A stretch of 7,709 nucleotides of DNA from the NCBI GenBank assembly GCA_016795255.1, contig JAEUIB010000689.1, positions 1 through 7,709 of the forward strand. The letters are read 5' to 3'. The stretch's first letter is position 1. Every line of letters begins with the position of its first letter. Made by a program: the position numbers and the translations under genes. Of the stretch, positions 1 to 6,958 are shown one piece after another. This DNA is from Planctomycetota bacterium. GTDB taxonomy: Bacteria; Planctomycetota; B15-G4; JADJEK01. A model generated the notes under the pieces. That model made no database searches. It saw only the letters and a program-made list of their open reading frames with translations, and had not been told where the DNA came from.

Positions 1-1841
1 TCCTGCTGAGCTACCTCCGCGGAGCGTCGCGGTTGCGGCGGTCGTTGCTCGATCTGCGGGACCTCCCGCATCTGCGCGCGATCCGCGTCGCGGTCCCGGA
101 CCAGGTCGATCTGCTCGAGGAGTACGAACGCAGCGTCGACGACTCGGGGCAGCTCGCGGACACCGCGACGCCACGGCTGTCCGACCTCCGGCGCCGCATT
201 TCGGAGATCAAGGACGTCGTCCGGCAGCGCCTCGATCGGTTCGCGCAACGGCCGGACGTCCGCGTGCTGTTGCGCAGCGCGCACCCGGCGATCCGTGACG
301 GTCGATTCGTGCTGGCCGTGCGCGCGGAAGCCCGAGGCCAGATCAAGGGGCTCTATCACGATCGATCGAGCACGGGCGCGACGGCATACGTCGAGCCGGA
401 AGTGGTGGTCGAAGAGCAGAACCAACTGCGCGACATCGTCATCGACGAACAACGCGAAGTCACCGCGATCCTGTGGCGGTTGACGCAGATCGCGCTCGAC
501 GCCGAGCCGCGGCTGCGCCAGGCCGCGGCGTCGGTCGTCCGATTCGACTTGGCGCGAGCGCGTGCGCTGCTGGCGCTCGACCTCGGCTGGACCGAACCGG
601 AGCTCGGCTCCGAGGCGCTCGAAGTCGCCGAAGTGCGGCATCCCATCCTCACCGCGCTCGCGTTCGAACACGCGACCGGCGACGTCATCGCGAAGCGGGC
701 GGCCGCGCGGAACGCGGTGACCCCGTTCGATCTGCGACTCGGCACGTCGTACGACCTGCTCGTGCTGACTGGGCCGAACACGGGCGGGAAGACGATCACG
801 CTGAAGGCCGTCGGTCTCGTCGCGGTGTTGCCGCGCATCGGCTGCTTCGTGCCGGCCGCGCGCGGCGCCCGAGTCCCGTTCTACTCCGGGCTGTTCGTCG
901 ACATCGGCGACGAGCAGGACCTCACGCAAAGCCTCTCGACGTTCTCCGCGCACGTGAAGCGGATCGCGCGCGTCCTCGAACGAGCGCGACCCATGGCGCT
1001 CGTGCTGCTCGATGAGCTCGGCTCCGGGACGGACCCGCTGGAAGGCGAAGCGTTGGCGATCGCGTTGCTCGACCGGCTGCTCGAGCGGTCGCTGGTGGCC
1101 GTCGTGACGACGCATCTCGGCCGGCTGAAGGAGTTCGCCGGAACGCGTGCGCGGGCGATGAACGGCTCGATGCAGTTCGACCCGGCGACGCTGCGACCGA
1201 CGTACCGCTTGCTGCTCGGCGTCCCCGGAGCGTCCAATGCGCTGCGCATCGCGCGCGGGCTCGGACTCGACGCCGCGGTCGTCGATCGCGCGGAGCGCGA
1301 ACTCTCGGCTCAAGGCCGCGGGGTGCGAGCGCAGTTCGATCAGCTCGATCAGGCCAGAGCGGCGGTGGAACGCGCGCGATCCGACGCCGAGCGCGACCGG
1401 CGCGAGGCCGCCGAGCTGCGCGACGACGCGGCGAGGAAGGTCGGCGAGCTCGATCGTCAGCGTGCGTCGCTGATGCGCCAGGCCGAAGCCGCGGCGGAGT
1501 CGCGCCTCCGCGCGATCGCCGACGAACTCGACGAGCCCCGCCGACAATTGCTCGCTCTCGGTGGGCGGGCGGCGCACGTGGCCGGCGTGCTGCTCGAATC
1601 CTTGCGACGAGCGCTGTCCAGCGCACCGCTCGCCGAGCAACGCAAGGCCTTCTTGAAATCGCTCAAACCGGGCGATCCGGTGCATCTGCCGCGGTTCAAC
1701 GAGACCTGCCGCGTCCGGCGGGTGCTGCGGGACGCCGACAAGGTCGAGGTCGATTACCGGACCATGTCGGTCACCGTCGATTTCGACGAGATCGGCCCCG
1801 TCGATGCAAATGTCTTGAGTCGACCTCGTCGAAAGCCATAA
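1..1841 (+). CDS. mutS2: MutS2 family ATPase, 5'-truncated by the window, without Smr domain
   Basis: The reading frame is open from base 3 (first full codon), so the true start lies upstream. A TTG at 33 is internal. About 613 residues are visible, numbered here from that TTG codon. The motif GATAYVEP (115-122) is typical of MutS2. The ABC-type ATPase follows: Walker A GPNTGGKT (247-254), Walker B and D-loop LVLLDELGSGTDPLEG (323-338), and the H-loop TTH (359-361). A charged helical stretch (about 425-510), probably coiled coil, precedes a short KOW-like beta domain (about 545-590). The protein then ends in RPRRKP. MutS2 proteins are dimeric DNA- or ribosome-binding ATPases implicated in suppressing recombination and in rescuing collided ribosomes; they are not part of classical mismatch repair. 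Most are about 780 residues and carry a C-terminal Smr nuclease domain, which is absent here. Judging from the Walker A position, roughly 80 N-terminal residues are missing. The family call is firm; the cellular role is open. Confidence 0.95.
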   Translation, partial: LLSYLRGASRLRRSLLDLRDLPHLRAIRVAVPDQVDLLEEYERSVDDSGQLADTATPRLSDLRRRISEIKDVVRQRLDRFAQRPDVRVLLRSAHPAIRDGRFVLAVRAEARGQIKGLYHDRSSTGATAYVEPEVVVEEQNQLRDIVIDEQREVTAILWRLTQIALDAEPRLRQAAASVVRFDLARARALLALDLGWTEPELGSEALEVAEVRHPILTALAFEHATGDVIAKRAAARNAVTPFDLRLGTSYDLLVLTGPNTGGKTITLKAVGLVAVLPRIGCFVPAARGARVPFYSGLFVDIGDEQDLTQSLSTFSAHVKRIARVLERARPMALVLLDELGSGTDPLEGEALAIALLDRLLERSLVAVVTTHLGRLKEFAGTRARAMNGSMQFDPATLRPTYRLLLGVPGASNALRIARGLGLDAAVVDRAERELSAQGRGVRAQFDQLDQARAAVERARSDAERDRREAAELRDDAARKVGELDRQRASLMRQAEAAAESRLRAIADELDEPRRQLLALGGRAAHVAGVLLESLRRALSSAPLAEQRKAFLKSLKPGDPVHLPRFNETCRVRRVLRDADKVEVDYRTMSVTVDFDEIGPVDANVLSRPRRKP

Positions 1842-1879
1842 TCCCGAACGGCTTGGGCGGTTTCCGGGGGGTGTGCACG

Positions 1880-2356
1880 ATGGATGGCTCCATCGGAGCT
1901 CGATTCGGATTCTCCGACGAGCGCCGGGTCCTGGTCGTCGACGACGAAGAGACGATTGCCGATTTGATCCGCGACGTGTTGACACGCCACGGCTGCGTCG
2001 TCGACACGAACGCCGGTGGCCGAAGCGCGATCGACGTGGCGGCCGACGGTCGCTACGGACTCGTGATCTCCGACTTCGCGATACCCGGATTGAACGGGCT
2101 CGAGTTCGTCCGCGCGCTGCGGATGCGCAATCCGCACGCGCAAGTGCTGATCGTCAGCGCGTTCCTCGACCCCGAGACGGTCGACCTGCTGCGCGCCGAA
2201 CCGAGCGTCGTCGGCCTCGTGCGCAAGCCCTTCGACATCTTCGATCTGGTGCGTCGCGTCGAATCGCACTTCGAGATGCGCACCAGTCCGCCATCGTCCC
2301 TCGGCATGACGCCGTTCGGCCAGCCTCCCGCGTTGCGCGCTCGCTACGCTGATTGA
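1880..2356 (+). CDS. Stand-alone receiver-domain response regulator (CheY-like)
   Basis: This 158-residue protein consists of one phosphoacceptor receiver domain and no recognisable output domain. Numbered from the ATG at 1880, the acidic pair is D21-D22 in LVVDDEE, the phosphoacceptor is D65 in VISDFAIPG, the switch residue is S93 in IVSAF, and the conserved lysine is K116 in VRKPFD. All catalytic residues are therefore present and the domain should be phosphorylated by a histidine kinase. The last 25 or so residues are rich in Pro and Ser and look disordered. I chose ATG 1880 because a G-rich stretch (1866-1871) lies about 8 nt upstream and the receiver fold begins near residue 15. An in-frame TTG at 1853 would add nine residues and is less convincing. 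The gene begins 38 bp after mutS2 and ends 3 bp before aroC. No kinase gene is in the window, so its pathway and partner are unknown. Confidence 0.9.
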   Translation: MDGSIGARFGFSDERRVLVVDDEETIADLIRDVLTRHGCVVDTNAGGRSAIDVAADGRYGLVISDFAIPGLNGLEFVRALRMRNPHAQVLIVSAFLDPETVDLLRAEPSVVGLVRKPFDIFDLVRRVESHFEMRTSPPSSLGMTPFGQPPALRARYAD

Positions 2357-2359
2357 GGC

Positions 2360-3496
2360 ATGTCCCGACTGAGATGGTCGACCGCGGGTGAATCGCACGG
2401 CGAAGCGCTGCTCGCCGTGATCGAAGGTCTGCCGTTCGGCCTCGCGCTGGACCTCGCGCGGATCGATCGCGAACTCGCACGCCGCCAATCCGGATTCGGC
2501 CGCAGCTCGCGGCAGCAACTCGAACGAGATCGCGTCGAGGTCGTCGCCGGTGCCTACCGCGGCGCGACCAGCGGAGCGCCGCTCGTGCTGCGCGTTCGGA
2601 ACAAGGATCAGTCGCTGCCGACGCTTCCGCCGCTGCATCGACCGCGGCCGGGCCACGCCGATCTCGCCGGAGCGATCAAGTTCGACACGAACGATGCCCG
2701 GCCGGTGCTGGAGCGATCGTCGGCGCGCGAGACCGTGGCGCGCGTCGCGGCGGGGGCCGTCGCGAAGATGGTGCTCGAACGGGTGGGGGTCCGCGTCGAG
2801 GGGTTCGTCGCAGCCATCGGCAGCGTCGTGCTGCGCGATCCACCCGGCGACGGCTTCGCGTGGATCGCCGAGCGCGACGCGTCGCCCGTCTGGTGCCCGC
2901 ATTCGGCGACGAGTGCTGCGATGTGCGACGTGATCTCCGCCGCCGGCGCGGCTGGGGACACGCTCGGCGGAGTCGTCGAAGTCCGTGCGGCGGGAGTTCC
3001 CGCCGGGCTCGGATCCTTGATGCAGGCAGGGACCCGGCTGGATGCCGCTCTCGCGGCCGCGGTGATGAGCGTGCCGTCGGTCAAGGCGGTCGAGATCGGC
3101 GACGGAATCGCGGCCGCGGCTCTCGGCGGGCACGCGGTCCACGACCCGATCACGTTCGACGGGGGAGCGATCCGTCGCGGCTCGAATCGAGCGGGGGGGA
3201 TCGAAGGCGGCATGTCGAACGGGCAGCCGTTGGTGGTGCGGGCCTATCTGAAGCCGCTGGCGACGACCAAACACGCGATGGCCTCGGTCGACCTCCGCGA
3301 CGGAACGAGAGCGCCGTCGGATCCTCAGCGGTCCGACGTCTGCGCGGTTCCATCGGGAGCCGTCGTCGTCGAGCACGTGGTGGGGTTGGTCGTGCTCGCG
3401 GCGCTCCTCGACTCGGTCCCGGCCGACACGGTCGAGGATTTGGATTCGGGCTTCCGGACCTGGGTCGAGCGACGAGCCGGGCTCCCCGGTGCATGA
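2360..3496 (+). CDS. aroC: Chorismate synthase
   Basis: Chorismate synthase (EC 4.2.3.5) is the last enzyme of the shikimate pathway. It converts 5-enolpyruvylshikimate-3-phosphate to chorismate in the cytoplasm, with reduced FMN as cofactor. The 378-residue length is normal for the family. Visible motifs in order are TAGESHGEALLAVIEGLP (8-25, invariant His13), RRQSGFGRSSRQQLERD (41-57), RPGHADLAGAIKFDTND (96-112, second conserved His99), ERSSARETVARVAAGA (118-133), MSVPSVKAVEIG (236-247), GGIEGGMSNGQP (279-290) and RSDVCAVPSG (324-333). In the second motif GRSSRQ replaces the more common GRGGRM. The ATG at 2360 gives the expected N-terminus. The only purine-rich sequence upstream, GAGG at 2355-2358, is one base from the ATG, too close for a normal ribosome binding site. 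Translation may therefore be coupled to the receiver gene ending 3 bp upstream. Nothing in the context ties it to other aromatic biosynthesis genes. Confidence 0.97.
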   Translation: MSRLRWSTAGESHGEALLAVIEGLPFGLALDLARIDRELARRQSGFGRSSRQQLERDRVEVVAGAYRGATSGAPLVLRVRNKDQSLPTLPPLHRPRPGHADLAGAIKFDTNDARPVLERSSARETVARVAAGAVAKMVLERVGVRVEGFVAAIGSVVLRDPPGDGFAWIAERDASPVWCPHSATSAAMCDVISAAGAAGDTLGGVVEVRAAGVPAGLGSLMQAGTRLDAALAAAVMSVPSVKAVEIGDGIAAAALGGHAVHDPITFDGGAIRRGSNRAGGIEGGMSNGQPLVVRAYLKPLATTKHAMASVDLRDGTRAPSDPQRSDVCAVPSGAVVVEHVVGLVVLAALLDSVPADTVEDLDSGFRTWVERRAGLPGA

Positions 3497-3543
3497 TCGA
3501 GACTCGCCCGCGCACCAGAATCACGTGGAGGTCCAGTTCCATG

Positions 3544-3571
3544 TTGACTTTGGGCTGGGTCCCTCTAGCCT
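3544..3571 (+). promoter_or_regulatory. Predicted sigma-70-type promoter of the tRNA-tuf operon
   Basis: A -35 hexamer TTGACT (3544-3549, five of six consensus bases) is followed after 16 bp by TAGCCT (3566-3571), which keeps the key T1, A2 and T6 of the -10 element. The bases after the -10 (GTCGGGC, 3572-3578) form a GC-rich discriminator of the kind seen in stringently controlled stable-RNA promoters. Transcription would start near 3578, just before the leader hairpin and about 35 nt before the first tRNA. It is the only strong promoter candidate in the aroC-tRNA gap. No start site has been mapped, and planctomycete consensus sequences may differ from those of E. coli. Confidence 0.55.
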
Positions 3572-3578
3572 GTCGGGC

Positions 3579-3610
3579 TTTCGTCCCTGGGCCTAAACCC
3601 GGGGACGAGA
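3579..3610 (+). promoter_or_regulatory. Strong stem-loop in the leader of the tRNA-tuf transcript
   Basis: Arms 3579-3591 and 3598-3610 pair over 13 bp, including two G·U pairs, around the 6-nt loop CCTAAA. The core TCGTCCCTGGG / CCCGGGGACGA has a single wobble. It starts at or next to the predicted transcription start and ends 2 nt before tRNA-Thr. No T-run follows, so it is not a classical terminator. It may protect the 5' end, guide processing of the first tRNA, or act as an attenuator or antitermination site. The structure is clear; the role is inferred. Confidence 0.5.
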
Positions 3611-3612
3611 AT

Positions 3613-3687
3613 GCTAGCGTAGCTCAACGGTAGAGCACCGGTTTTGTAAACCGGGGGTTGCGGGTTCGACACCCGCCGCTAGCTCCA
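3613..3687 (+). tRNA. trnT: tRNA-Thr (anticodon UGU)
   Basis: A full 75-nt cloverleaf with encoded CCA. The acceptor stem is GCTAGCG (3613-3619) with CGCTAGC (3677-3683), fully paired. The D arm is GCTC/GAGC, the anticodon stem CCGGT/ACCGG, and the loop TTTGTAA has anticodon TGT at 3645-3647, reading ACA. The T arm GCGGG-TTCGACA-CCCGC is intact. The discriminator is T3684 and CCA is 3685-3687. It is the first RNA gene of the cluster and corresponds in position to thrU upstream of tufB in E. coli. Confidence 0.97.
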
Positions 3688-3744
3688 GTCGAACTCTCGC
3701 GAGCGGATGAGATGTGCGCTCCGGTAGCCGACTTCCGTGGAGGA

Positions 3745-3914
3745 CGAGCAGCAGCGACGATTCGACACAAGAGCAAGAGAGTGGATCAGCAGCGGGGAGT
3801 TGCCCGAGTGGTCAATGGGGACGGGCTGTAAACCCGTTGCGGCAACGCTACGAAGGTTCAAATCCTTCACTCCCCACCATCCTCTTGCTCGTCGGACACG
3901 TCGTCATCTGCTCG
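3745..3914 (+). repeat. Inverted repeat enclosing tRNA-Tyr (candidate processing stem)
   Basis: Sequences on both sides of tRNA-Tyr are complementary over several segments. GAGCAAGAG (3771-3779) pairs perfectly with CTCTTGCTC (3882-3890). After one mismatch inward, GTGG (3781-3784) can pair with CCAT (3877-3880), which includes the tRNA CCA end. Outward, TTCGAC (3761-3766) pairs with GTCGGA (3891-3896), GACGA (3756-3760) with TCGTC (3901-3905), and CGAGC (3745-3749) with GCTCG (3910-3914), with small internal loops between them. The precursor could thus fold into a long stem with the tRNA at its tip, as in rRNA precursors cut by RNase III. The pairing is visible in the sequence; the processing role is inferred. 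Confidence 0.5.
3794..3879 (+). tRNA. trnY: tRNA-Tyr (anticodon GUA)
   Basis: An 86-nt class II tRNA. The acceptor stem is GGGGAGT (3794-3800) with ACTCCCC (3869-3875). The anticodon stem ACGGG/CCCGT encloses CTGTAAA with anticodon GTA at 3828-3830. A long variable arm (about 3838-3852) is typical of bacterial tRNA-Tyr. The T arm is GAAGG-TTCAAAT-CCTTC. The discriminator is A3876 and CCA (3877-3879) is encoded. It lies 106 nt after tRNA-Thr and is enclosed by a long inverted repeat that is annotated separately. Confidence 0.97.
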
Positions 3915-3983
3915 AGCCGCCGCGGCGGAACGGCCGGGTGTCTCTCATCGGCGAACTGGAGTTCGGCCGGACGCACGCATGGT

Positions 3984-4057
3984 GCGGGTGTAGCTCAATG
4001 GTAGAGCCCCAGCCTTCCAAGCTGGTCACGTGGGTTCGATTCCCATCACCCGCTCCA
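3984..4057 (+). tRNA. trnG: tRNA-Gly (anticodon UCC)
   Basis: A 74-nt cloverleaf with encoded CCA. The acceptor stem is GCGGGTG (3984-3990) with CACCCGC (4047-4053). The D arm is GCTC/GAGC, and the anticodon stem CCAGC/GCTGG encloses CTTCCAA with anticodon TCC at 4016-4018, reading GGA. The T stem GTGGG/CCCAT has one G·U pair around TTCGATT. The discriminator is T4054 and CCA is 4055-4057. It is the last tRNA before tuf, matching the position of glyT in the E. coli tufB operon. The second threonine tRNA found there is absent. Confidence 0.97.
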
Positions 4058-4070
4058 ACTCGATTGTTCA

Positions 4071-4088
4071 CGAGCGGACGCCCGCTCG
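4071..4088 (+). promoter_or_regulatory. Small stem-loop after tRNA-Gly
   Basis: CGAGCGG (4071-4077) pairs perfectly with CCGCTCG (4082-4088) around the 4-nt loop ACGC. It lies 13 nt after the tRNA-Gly CCA and about 85 nt before the tuf ribosome binding site. It lacks a T-run and is probably a processing or mRNA 5'-end element. The rest of the gap up to tuf shows only a weaker 5-bp stem (4146-4150 with 4162-4166). Confidence 0.35.
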
Positions 4089-4173
4089 CCGGATCGGTGC
4101 CCATCGCTGGGTGACAGCCGGGTCGGACTAGGTCAGTTGTCTTGAGCCCGCGTCCTCGAGCCGGGCGCTTCGC

Positions 4174-4179
4174 AAGGAG
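4174..4179 (+). promoter_or_regulatory. Shine-Dalgarno site of tuf
   Basis: AAGGAG, a perfect anti-16S match, lies 6 nt before the ATG at 4186. It is the clearest ribosome binding site in the window, in line with the high expression expected of EF-Tu, and it fixes the tuf start. Confidence 0.85.
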
Positions 4180-4185
4180 ACGGTA

Positions 4186-5388
<1,203 letters not shown>

Positions 5389-5403
5389 GGCGCAGTCTCC
5401 CGT

Positions 5404-5448
5404 CTCGACGACGACCGCGAGCCTCAGCGGCGCGCGGTCGTCGTCGAG
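5404..5448 (+). terminator. Perfect 16-bp stem-loop between tuf and secE (possible attenuator, no T-run)
   Basis: CTCGACGACGACCGCG (5404-5419) and CGCGGTCGTCGTCGAG (5433-5448) are exact reverse complements. The 13-nt loop can form a further GCC/GGC mini-stem (5421-5423 with 5429-5431). It begins 16 nt after the tuf stop and ends 41 nt before the secE start. No run of T follows, so full intrinsic termination is doubtful. Partial termination, RNase III cleavage or 3' protection of the tuf message would each allow tuf to be expressed well above secE-nusG. The structure is certain; its function is inferred. Confidence 0.5.
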
Positions 5449-5489
5449 CGAGTCGAACCCGACGCGATACGGACGACGGAACGAAACCG

Positions 5490-5915
5490 ATGAAGTTGCT
5501 GACGTACAAGCCGGACCAAGGACGCGTCGCCCGAACGATCACGGCGGCGCTTCTCGTCGTACTCGCGTACTACGCGGCGTGGACGCTCCGCCACTTCATG
5601 TCGTGGGACTGGGCGAAGAAGGACCTCGGGATCACCGTTCCGGTGCTCGAGGCTCTGCTGACGCCCGGGCTGTTGATCGCCACGGTCGTGTTCGTCGCGA
5701 TGTTCGTCCTCATCCGCAAGAGTGTGAACGATCAGCGACTGGCCGAGCTGTTGATCGACACCGAGAGCGAGATGAAGCGAGTCACGTGGCCGTCGTGGCC
5801 CGAGACGTGGAACGGCACGGTCGTCGTTTGCGTCACGGTGGCGGCCATGATCGCACTGGTGGCTGGCTTCGACTTCGTGTTGACGCGCGTGTTCGAGAAC
5901 CTGGTGTTCGGTTGA
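5490..5915 (+). CDS. secE: Preprotein translocase subunit SecE, three-helix form
   Basis: SecE clamps the SecY channel in the inner membrane and is required for Sec-dependent export. The 141-residue protein has three hydrophobic segments: about 16-36 (ITAALLVVLAYYAAW), about 55-76 (LEALLTPGLLIATVVFVAMF) and about 110-133 (GTVVVCVTVAAMIALVAGF). The conserved cytoplasmic amphipathic helix and hinge precede the last one: ESEMKRVTWPSWPET (92-106), matching the family signature E..KVTWP. Many bacterial SecE proteins have only the last helix (60-70 residues); the three-helix form resembles that of E. coli. The ATG at 5490 gives a short positively charged N-terminus. Its ribosome binding site is weak (GGA about 11 nt upstream). 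It is followed by nusG after 34 nt, the standard secE-nusG pairing. Confidence 0.93.
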   Translation: MKLLTYKPDQGRVARTITAALLVVLAYYAAWTLRHFMSWDWAKKDLGITVPVLEALLTPGLLIATVVFVAMFVLIRKSVNDQRLAELLIDTESEMKRVTWPSWPETWNGTVVVCVTVAAMIALVAGFDFVLTRVFENLVFG

Positions 5916-5916
5916 T

Positions 5917-5950
5917 TCGAGCGGCTGGCTTGGTGGGAGTGGACGCTCGA
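5917..5950 (+). promoter_or_regulatory. Inverted repeat over the secE-nusG junction displaying the nusG Shine-Dalgarno
   Basis: TCGAGCG (5917-5923) pairs perfectly with CGCTCGA (5944-5950). The second arm ends on the A of the nusG start codon. The 20-nt loop contains GGGAG (5935-5939), the nusG Shine-Dalgarno, 10 nt from the ATG. Such a hairpin could tune nusG translation or its coupling to secE, whose stop lies 2 bases upstream of the stem. The pairing is exact but short; the function is speculative. Confidence 0.35.
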
Positions 5951-6501
5951 TGGTGAAGCAGTGGTTCGTCGTGCGCGTGCCGACCAACATGGAGGATCGC
6001 GTCCGCGAGTCCGTCCTCAATCGGGTGAAGACCCACAACCTCGAGCATCGCATCTCGCAGGTCGTGGTCGCCCAAGTCACGGAACAGGAGATCCGCGCCG
6101 GCAAGAAGAAGCTCGTCCAGCGCAAGATCTTCCCCGGGTACGTGCTGCTGGAGGCCGACCTCTACGACGGCGAAGGCAAGTTGGATCGTGACCTCTGGTT
6201 CTTCATCAAGGAGACGCCGCGACTCGGTGACTTCGTCGGTTCGGATCAGAATCCGCAACCGATGGCGCAGTCCGAAGTCGAGCGCATCCTCGGCGGCATG
6301 AAGAGCACCGAGGAGAAGCCGCGGGTCAACATCCCGTGCAACGTCGGTGATCGCGTGAAGATCAAGGAAGGCCCGTTCGAGAACTTCACCGGTGTCGTGG
6401 ACGACGTGAACGTCGAGAAGATGCTGGTGCGGGTCATCGTGACGATCTTCGGGCGTGAGACGCCCGTCGAACTCGAAGTCTCTCAGGTCGAATTGGTGTA
6501 G
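5950..6501 (+). CDS. nusG: Transcription termination/antitermination factor NusG
   Basis: NusG binds RNA polymerase through its N-terminal NGN domain. Its C-terminal KOW domain contacts Rho or ribosomal protein S10, coupling transcription to translation. The 183-residue length is typical. The NGN domain runs from about 4 to 115: it opens with QWFVVRVPTNMEDRVRESV (4-22), includes the KIFPGYVLLEADLY segment (59-72), and ends with FVGSDQNPQPMAQSEVERIL (96-115). After a short linker, the KOW domain is seen as GDRVKIKEGPFENFTGVV (133-150) and the closing VIVTIFGRETPVELEVSQVE. There is no large insertion such as some lineages carry between the two domains. The start ATG at 5950 is served by GGGAG 10 nt upstream. 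The gene sits 34 nt after secE and 11 nt before rplK, the conserved order. Confidence 0.97.
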   Translation: MVKQWFVVRVPTNMEDRVRESVLNRVKTHNLEHRISQVVVAQVTEQEIRAGKKKLVQRKIFPGYVLLEADLYDGEGKLDRDLWFFIKETPRLGDFVGSDQNPQPMAQSEVERILGGMKSTEEKPRVNIPCNVGDRVKIKEGPFENFTGVVDDVNVEKMLVRVIVTIFGRETPVELEVSQVELV

Positions 6502-6512
6502 GGCGTCGACTC

Positions 6513-6941
6513 ATGGCCAAAGAAGTCAAGGCAATCGTCAAGCTTCAGCTGCCGGCAGGCCAAGCCACGCCGGCGCCGCCCGTGGGTCCCGCCCTCGGTC
6601 AGCACGGTGTCAACATCGGGCAGTTCGTGAAGGAGTACAACGAGCGGACGCGTGCCGAGCAGGGCATGATCGTCCCGGTCGAGATCACGGTCTATACGGA
6701 CCGCTCCTTCCGGTTCATCACCAAGACGCCGCCGGCGTCGGTATTGATCAAGAAAGCCGCGGGCCTCGCCAAGGGCTCGGGCACGACCGGGACCGAAGTC
6801 ATCGGCAAGGTCACCAAGTCACAAGTGCGGCAGATCGCGGAAAAGAAGATGCCCGACCTCAACTCGGGATCGATCGACGCCGCGATGAAAGTCGTCATGG
6901 GCACCGCGCGGTCCATGGGTATCGAAGTCGTCGACGGCTGA
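6513..6941 (+). CDS. rplK: 50S ribosomal protein L11
   Basis: L11 binds the GTPase-associated centre of 23S rRNA at the base of the L7/L12 stalk and is needed for factor-dependent GTP hydrolysis and the stringent response. The 142-residue length is exactly typical. The N-terminal domain carries KLQLPAGQATPAPPVGPALG (10-29) with the Pro-rich element that interacts with elongation factors and the thiostrepton site, then QHGVNIGQFVKEYN (30-43). The C-terminal RNA-binding domain includes FITKTPPASVLIKKAAG (68-84), GKVTKSQVRQIAEKKMPDLN (98-117) and ends AARS-like with GTARSMGIEVVDG. The ATG at 6513 lies 11 nt after the nusG stop; AGGG at 6500-6503, overlapping that stop, is the likely ribosome binding site. 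rplA follows after 17 nt. Confidence 0.98.
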   Translation: MAKEVKAIVKLQLPAGQATPAPPVGPALGQHGVNIGQFVKEYNERTRAEQGMIVPVEITVYTDRSFRFITKTPPASVLIKKAAGLAKGSGTTGTEVIGKVTKSQVRQIAEKKMPDLNSGSIDAAMKVVMGTARSMGIEVVDG

Positions 6942-6958
6942 CACGGAACAGGCGAAAC

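Noticed and set aside
33..35. TTG as the true start of MutS2
   Set aside because: The frame is open to the left edge of the window, and the Walker A position shows that the usual N-terminal part is missing, so this codon is internal.
922..1626. Minus-strand Arg-rich open frame inside mutS2
   Set aside because: A shadow of the MutS2 codons; no start context, motif or plausible composition.
1853..1855. TTG start for the receiver gene
   Set aside because: It would add nine residues without homology, and the G-rich stretch at 1866-1871 is better placed for the ATG at 1880.
1754..3376. Long minus-strand open frame (540 codons) opposite aroC and the receiver gene
   Set aside because: Stop-free antisense frames are expected in high-GC coding DNA. 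The translation is rich in Arg, Asp and His without domain signatures, while the plus strand encodes clear conserved proteins.
3497..3543. Intrinsic terminator after aroC
   Set aside because: No stem longer than 4-5 bp and no T-run are visible, so termination here may be Rho-dependent or absent.
3714..4114. Short plus-strand open frames across the tRNA cluster
   Set aside because: They translate through tRNA-Tyr and tRNA-Gly genes and are fortuitous.
4111..4134. A second promoter directly before tuf (GTGACA followed by TAGGTC)
   Set aside because: The spacer is only 12 bp and the -10 match is poor; the tRNA promoter at 3544 is a better source of tuf mRNA.
6455..6958. Upstream extension of the rplA frame through rplK (a 399-codon open frame)
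   Set aside because: The extension is out of frame with L11, has no family resemblance, and the ATG at 6959 gives the standard L1 N-terminus.
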